The position numbers were made by a program, and so were the translations under genes. This document shows positions 17,603-19,146 of a DNA stretch of 19,146 nucleotides, piece by piece. The DNA lies in NCBI GenBank assembly GCA_001275005.1, contig JWZX01002650.1:1-19146 (forward strand). Reading direction: 5' to 3'. This DNA is from Chrysochromulina tobinii (Eukaryota; Haptophyta; Prymnesiales; Chrysochromulinaceae). The notes under the pieces were generated by a model. The model had not been told where the DNA came from, did not search any database, and saw nothing but the letters and a program-made list of their open reading frames with translations. The first letter of the stretch is position 1; every line of letters starts with the position of its first letter.

Positions 17603-17626
17603 TTGACTTGACTTGACCTGTCTTGA
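17603..17626 (+). repeat. CTTGA pentamer repeat upstream of RNASEH2C
   Basis: TTGACTTGACTTGACCTG then TCTTGA, about 60 bp before the ATG at 17687. It shares 17 consecutive bases with the tract before the GPx gene, and both regions also carry CAAAAGCAAA (here 17636-17645). Confidence 0.8.
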
Positions 17627-17686
17627 AAAAGAGCGCAAAAGCAAATTCGCGCTCCTTCTCCCATCACAACGCCGGAGCGAAAGAAC

Positions 17687-18210
17687 ATGTCGATTGAAAT
17701 CGTCTGCGCCGAGGGCGACTCGCTGCGTCGCTCGGCGGCGCACCTGCTGCCCTGCGACATCCAGTATGACGGTGGCGCCCCAGTCTCACGCTACTTCAAA
17801 CCGAATGGCGACGAGGCAGCCTTTCGTGGCCGCCACCTCTGTGGCATGGAGCTTCCACTGCCTGCCGGCTACTCTGGCGCAGTCCTGCAGGTGAGCACAC
17901 TTACACAGTCGACCGCGTCCAGCATCGCACGCCACGACTTGCGACCATCGCAAGCATTCGTGCCGCTGCCTCTCTCTCAGTCCCTCTCCGTACGGTTTGC
18001 TCGCGTGTGCAGGACACGAAGCAGGCTGCGGTCGCAGATGGCGAAGAGCGGCGTTGGATGCACCGCGGCACCATTGACACATTCACGTATTGGAAGCACG
18101 ACGAGAAGCCGACAGAAGACGAAACTCTGCTCAAGGTCATCCGTTGGGCGAATGTCGCGTCCGTGTTGCATGCCGACCACGGCGAGGTGGATGTTGTTGT
18201 GATCGAGTAG
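17687..18210 (+). CDS. RNASEH2C: Ribonuclease H2 subunit C, two exons
   Basis: Non-catalytic subunit of the heterotrimeric RNase H2, which removes ribonucleotides from DNA and RNA from RNA:DNA hybrids in the nucleus. Exon 1 is 17687-17890 (68 codons), exon 2 is 18013-18210; joined they give 133 residues, shorter than human RNASEH2C (about 164). Hallmarks in exon 1: HLLPCDIQYDGGAPVSRYF (19-37), FRGRHLCGMELPLPAGYSG (46-64), matching the LPC-DG-APV-FF and FRGR-L-G-P-G blocks of the family. Exon 2 has the F-x-x-F/Y-W strand (TFTYWKHDEKP) and ends at TAG 18208-18210. The loop between them is short and charged. The ATG at 17687 directly precedes the conserved region, so the N-terminus is compact. 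Subunits A and B are not in this window. Confidence 0.88.
17891..18012 (+). other. Spliceosomal intron of RNASEH2C
   Basis: 122-nt GT-AG intron, phase 0: donor CAG|GTGAGC at 17890/17891, acceptor TGTGCAG|GAC at 18012/18013, with a pyrimidine-rich stretch about 20-45 nt before the acceptor. Removal joins exon 1, ending GAVLQ, to exon 2, starting DTKQ, and restores the family pattern. The unspliced frame loses all similarity. Confidence 0.85.
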
Positions 18211-18879
18211 GTCCACGGTACGCTCGGTGTACGAGCTGAGTACGATATTGGTTGGGGCCGCATTGTGGTTCCGCGCGTGTCCGACGTGCATTCGATCTCT
18301 GCTTGCATAAACAAAACTTCTTGCACCGCTGCGCGAACGCAGCGGGCGACCCGGCCGCGACCGGGCCGCGGTCCCGTCGCCGCTCGCCCGGGTGCCGGGA
18401 CGGTCCCCGCCGGGAGAACATGGACGTATTGGGCTATTGCTCGCCTCGACCTTCGCTTGCCGTGAGCATGCCGGGGCCCAAGCGTTCCGTTCCGTGACGA
18501 GACAGATTTCATGCGCTAACCACATACACTGGTCACTGCAGGCCACGCCAGCACGCGCGTCTATCTCCGGCACACAGGCCCGAGACACCAAGAGCACAGA
18601 GAGACACCCGCCCCGCCCTCCTTGGAGCATGCCCACCATGTCGAGAGCAGACCCAAGCCACCGCACCATCATGGCCACCCGCACTCTTCTACTGTTCTCA
18701 TGCACGTCCCGGCGCCATCGCTGTCCTCGATCGCCCATGTGTTCCCTCGCGTCCTCGCGCCTTACTCGGCACCATGCCGCGCGCCATACTAGCGGTCCAT
18801 GGCCAACTCATGCTATCGTCGCCTCACGCCCGACCCTTCCCCTTCGTCGACCCAGACGCGCGCGATCGCGGGCTGGGCC
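18211..18879. other. GC-rich region without an assignable gene
   Basis: About 670 bp after RNASEH2C. It holds a strong hairpin at 18326-18345 (CCGCTGCG, CGAA loop, CGCAGCGG) and a very GC-rich, self-complementary stretch at about 18349-18415. A plus-strand frame is open from 18311 to the window end with its first ATG at 18629, but its Arg/His/Ser/Pro-rich translation resembles no family I know. No RNA gene is recognised. Confidence 0.4.
18326..18345. repeat. 8-bp perfect hairpin with CGAA loop
   Basis: CCGCTGCG and CGCAGCGG pair exactly around CGAA, about 115 bp after the RNASEH2C stop. It is followed by GC-rich sequence rather than a T run, so it is not a bacterial-type terminator; it may be a 3' UTR structure. 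Confidence 0.6.
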
Positions 18880-19146
18880 TCACTTGCCAAGCGCCCGCGA
18901 CGACGCAGGTGCCCGGGACGGTGCGATCACGCGCTTCGGACCAGGAGGCGGCGCGCCGGCCGCGCCGGCCGCGCCCGCCGGCGGTGCCTTGGGCAGAGGT
19001 GCTTCCTTGGGCGGTGCCATGGGCGGCGGCGGTGCCTTGGGCAGAGGTGCTACCTTAAGCGGTGCCATGGGCGGCGCCTTGGGTGGAGGCACCTCCTTGG
19101 ATGGTGCCTTGGGCAGAGGTGCTTCCTTGGGCGGTGCCATGGGCGG
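18880..19146 (-). CDS. Possible C-terminal part of a Pro/Lys-rich repeat protein (partial)
   Basis: Function unknown. The minus-strand frame enters from beyond the window and stops at 18880-18882. It encodes repeats of the type APPKEAPLPKAP, then an Ala/Gly/Pro linker and the tail SSRALGK. Such a Pro-Lys-Glu pattern occurs in linkers and cell-wall-like proteins. The opposite strand is also open over the same bases, reading GALGRGASLGGAMGG, in a frame that is open from 18311. Substitutions between repeat copies do not clearly favour either strand, so the coding direction is uncertain. Confidence 0.3.
   Translation of the reverse strand, partial: PPMAPPKEAPLPKAPSKEVPPPKAPPMAPLKVAPLPKAPPPPMAPPKEAPLPKAPPAGAAGAAGAPPPGPKRVIAPSRAPASSRALGK
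18981..19146. repeat. Degenerate GC-rich minisatellite at the window edge
   Basis: The module GGTGCCTTGGGCAGAGGTGC recurs at 18983 and 19102, with a one-register copy at 19031 and a diverged form near 19073. The first and last copies are identical for over 40 bases. It is preceded by a CGCGCCGGC repeat at about 18953-18976. The array continues off the end. Confidence 0.85.

Larger units (their letters stand above)
17154..17686. promoter_or_regulatory. Divergent promoter region, paralog B and RNASEH2C
   Basis: A 533-bp region upstream of both divergent genes. It contains two CTTGA repeat tracts (listed separately), a 13-base G run at 17325-17337, and a small hairpin of GGCCCC with GGGGCC near 17442-17459. 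No TATA box is convincing and no gene is seen. Confidence 0.45.

Noticed and set aside
18326-18345. Hairpin as a bacterial rho-independent terminator
   Set aside because: No T run follows, and the surrounding genes are eukaryotic.
18462-18541. Possible GT-AG intron with a CTAAC branch-like site
   Set aside because: The signals are plausible, but the flanking exon translations show no similarity to anything and codon use is not convincing, so no gene model can be supported.
17901-18738. Minus-strand open frames over RNASEH2C and its 3' flank
   Set aside because: They run through the second RNASEH2C exon and the intron, and have no recognisable features.

Overview
Organism. The window looks like nuclear DNA of a GC-rich microalga with a secondary (red-lineage) plastid, most plausibly a haptophyte or a pelagophyte-like stramenopile. 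Four things point there: an in-frame UGA read as selenocysteine in a glutathione peroxidase, with a SECIS-like hairpin after the stop; a GT-AG intron in an RNase H2 subunit gene; two proteins whose signal peptides end in a G-F-N-V-P motif, like the Phe-containing bipartite plastid leaders of these algae; and purely eukaryotic families (ABCC transporter, SNF1-like kinase, METTL1, RNASEH2C). The species assignment is inference. Most genes are intronless and densely packed on both strands. Layout, left to right. (1) 103-979: a selenoprotein glutathione peroxidase (+) preceded by a CTTGA pentamer repeat and followed by a candidate SECIS. (2) 980-3220: a large SGNH (GDSL-like) hydrolase fusion (-). 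(3) 3221-3477: a divergent promoter region with a TATA box. (4) 3478-7619: a full-length ABCC/MRP-type transporter (+) with a degenerate first ATPase domain and a one-base frameshift inside the second. (5) 7796-8746: a METTL1/Trm8 tRNA m7G methyltransferase (-), convergent with the transporter; a perfect hairpin covers its stop codon. (6) 8947-10587: an SNF1/AMPK-related kinase (+) with a UBA-like domain. (7) 10885-14622: a 1245-residue protein (+) built from about nine Tudor/SH3-like barrels and about seven helical-hairpin repeats, the most unusual architecture in the window. (8) 15243-17153: a tandem pair of paralogous, probably plastid-targeted membrane proteins (-) with a conserved four-cysteine tail, family not recognised. 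(9) 17687-18210: RNase H2 subunit C (+) in two exons. (10) 18880-19146: the edge of a Pro/Lys-rich (-) or Gly-rich (+) repeat region, coding strand undecided. Working together. This is an ordinary eukaryotic patchwork rather than an operon: redox defence, lipid or ester hydrolysis, membrane transport, tRNA modification, signalling, a probable nuclear scaffold, plastid membrane proteins and ribonucleotide repair. The main link between loci is a CTTGA/TTGAC pentamer repeat just upstream of three genes (GPx, the upstream plastid paralog and RNASEH2C). The best candidates for something undescribed are the Tudor-like/helical repeat protein, the paired plastid proteins and the shared pentamer element.
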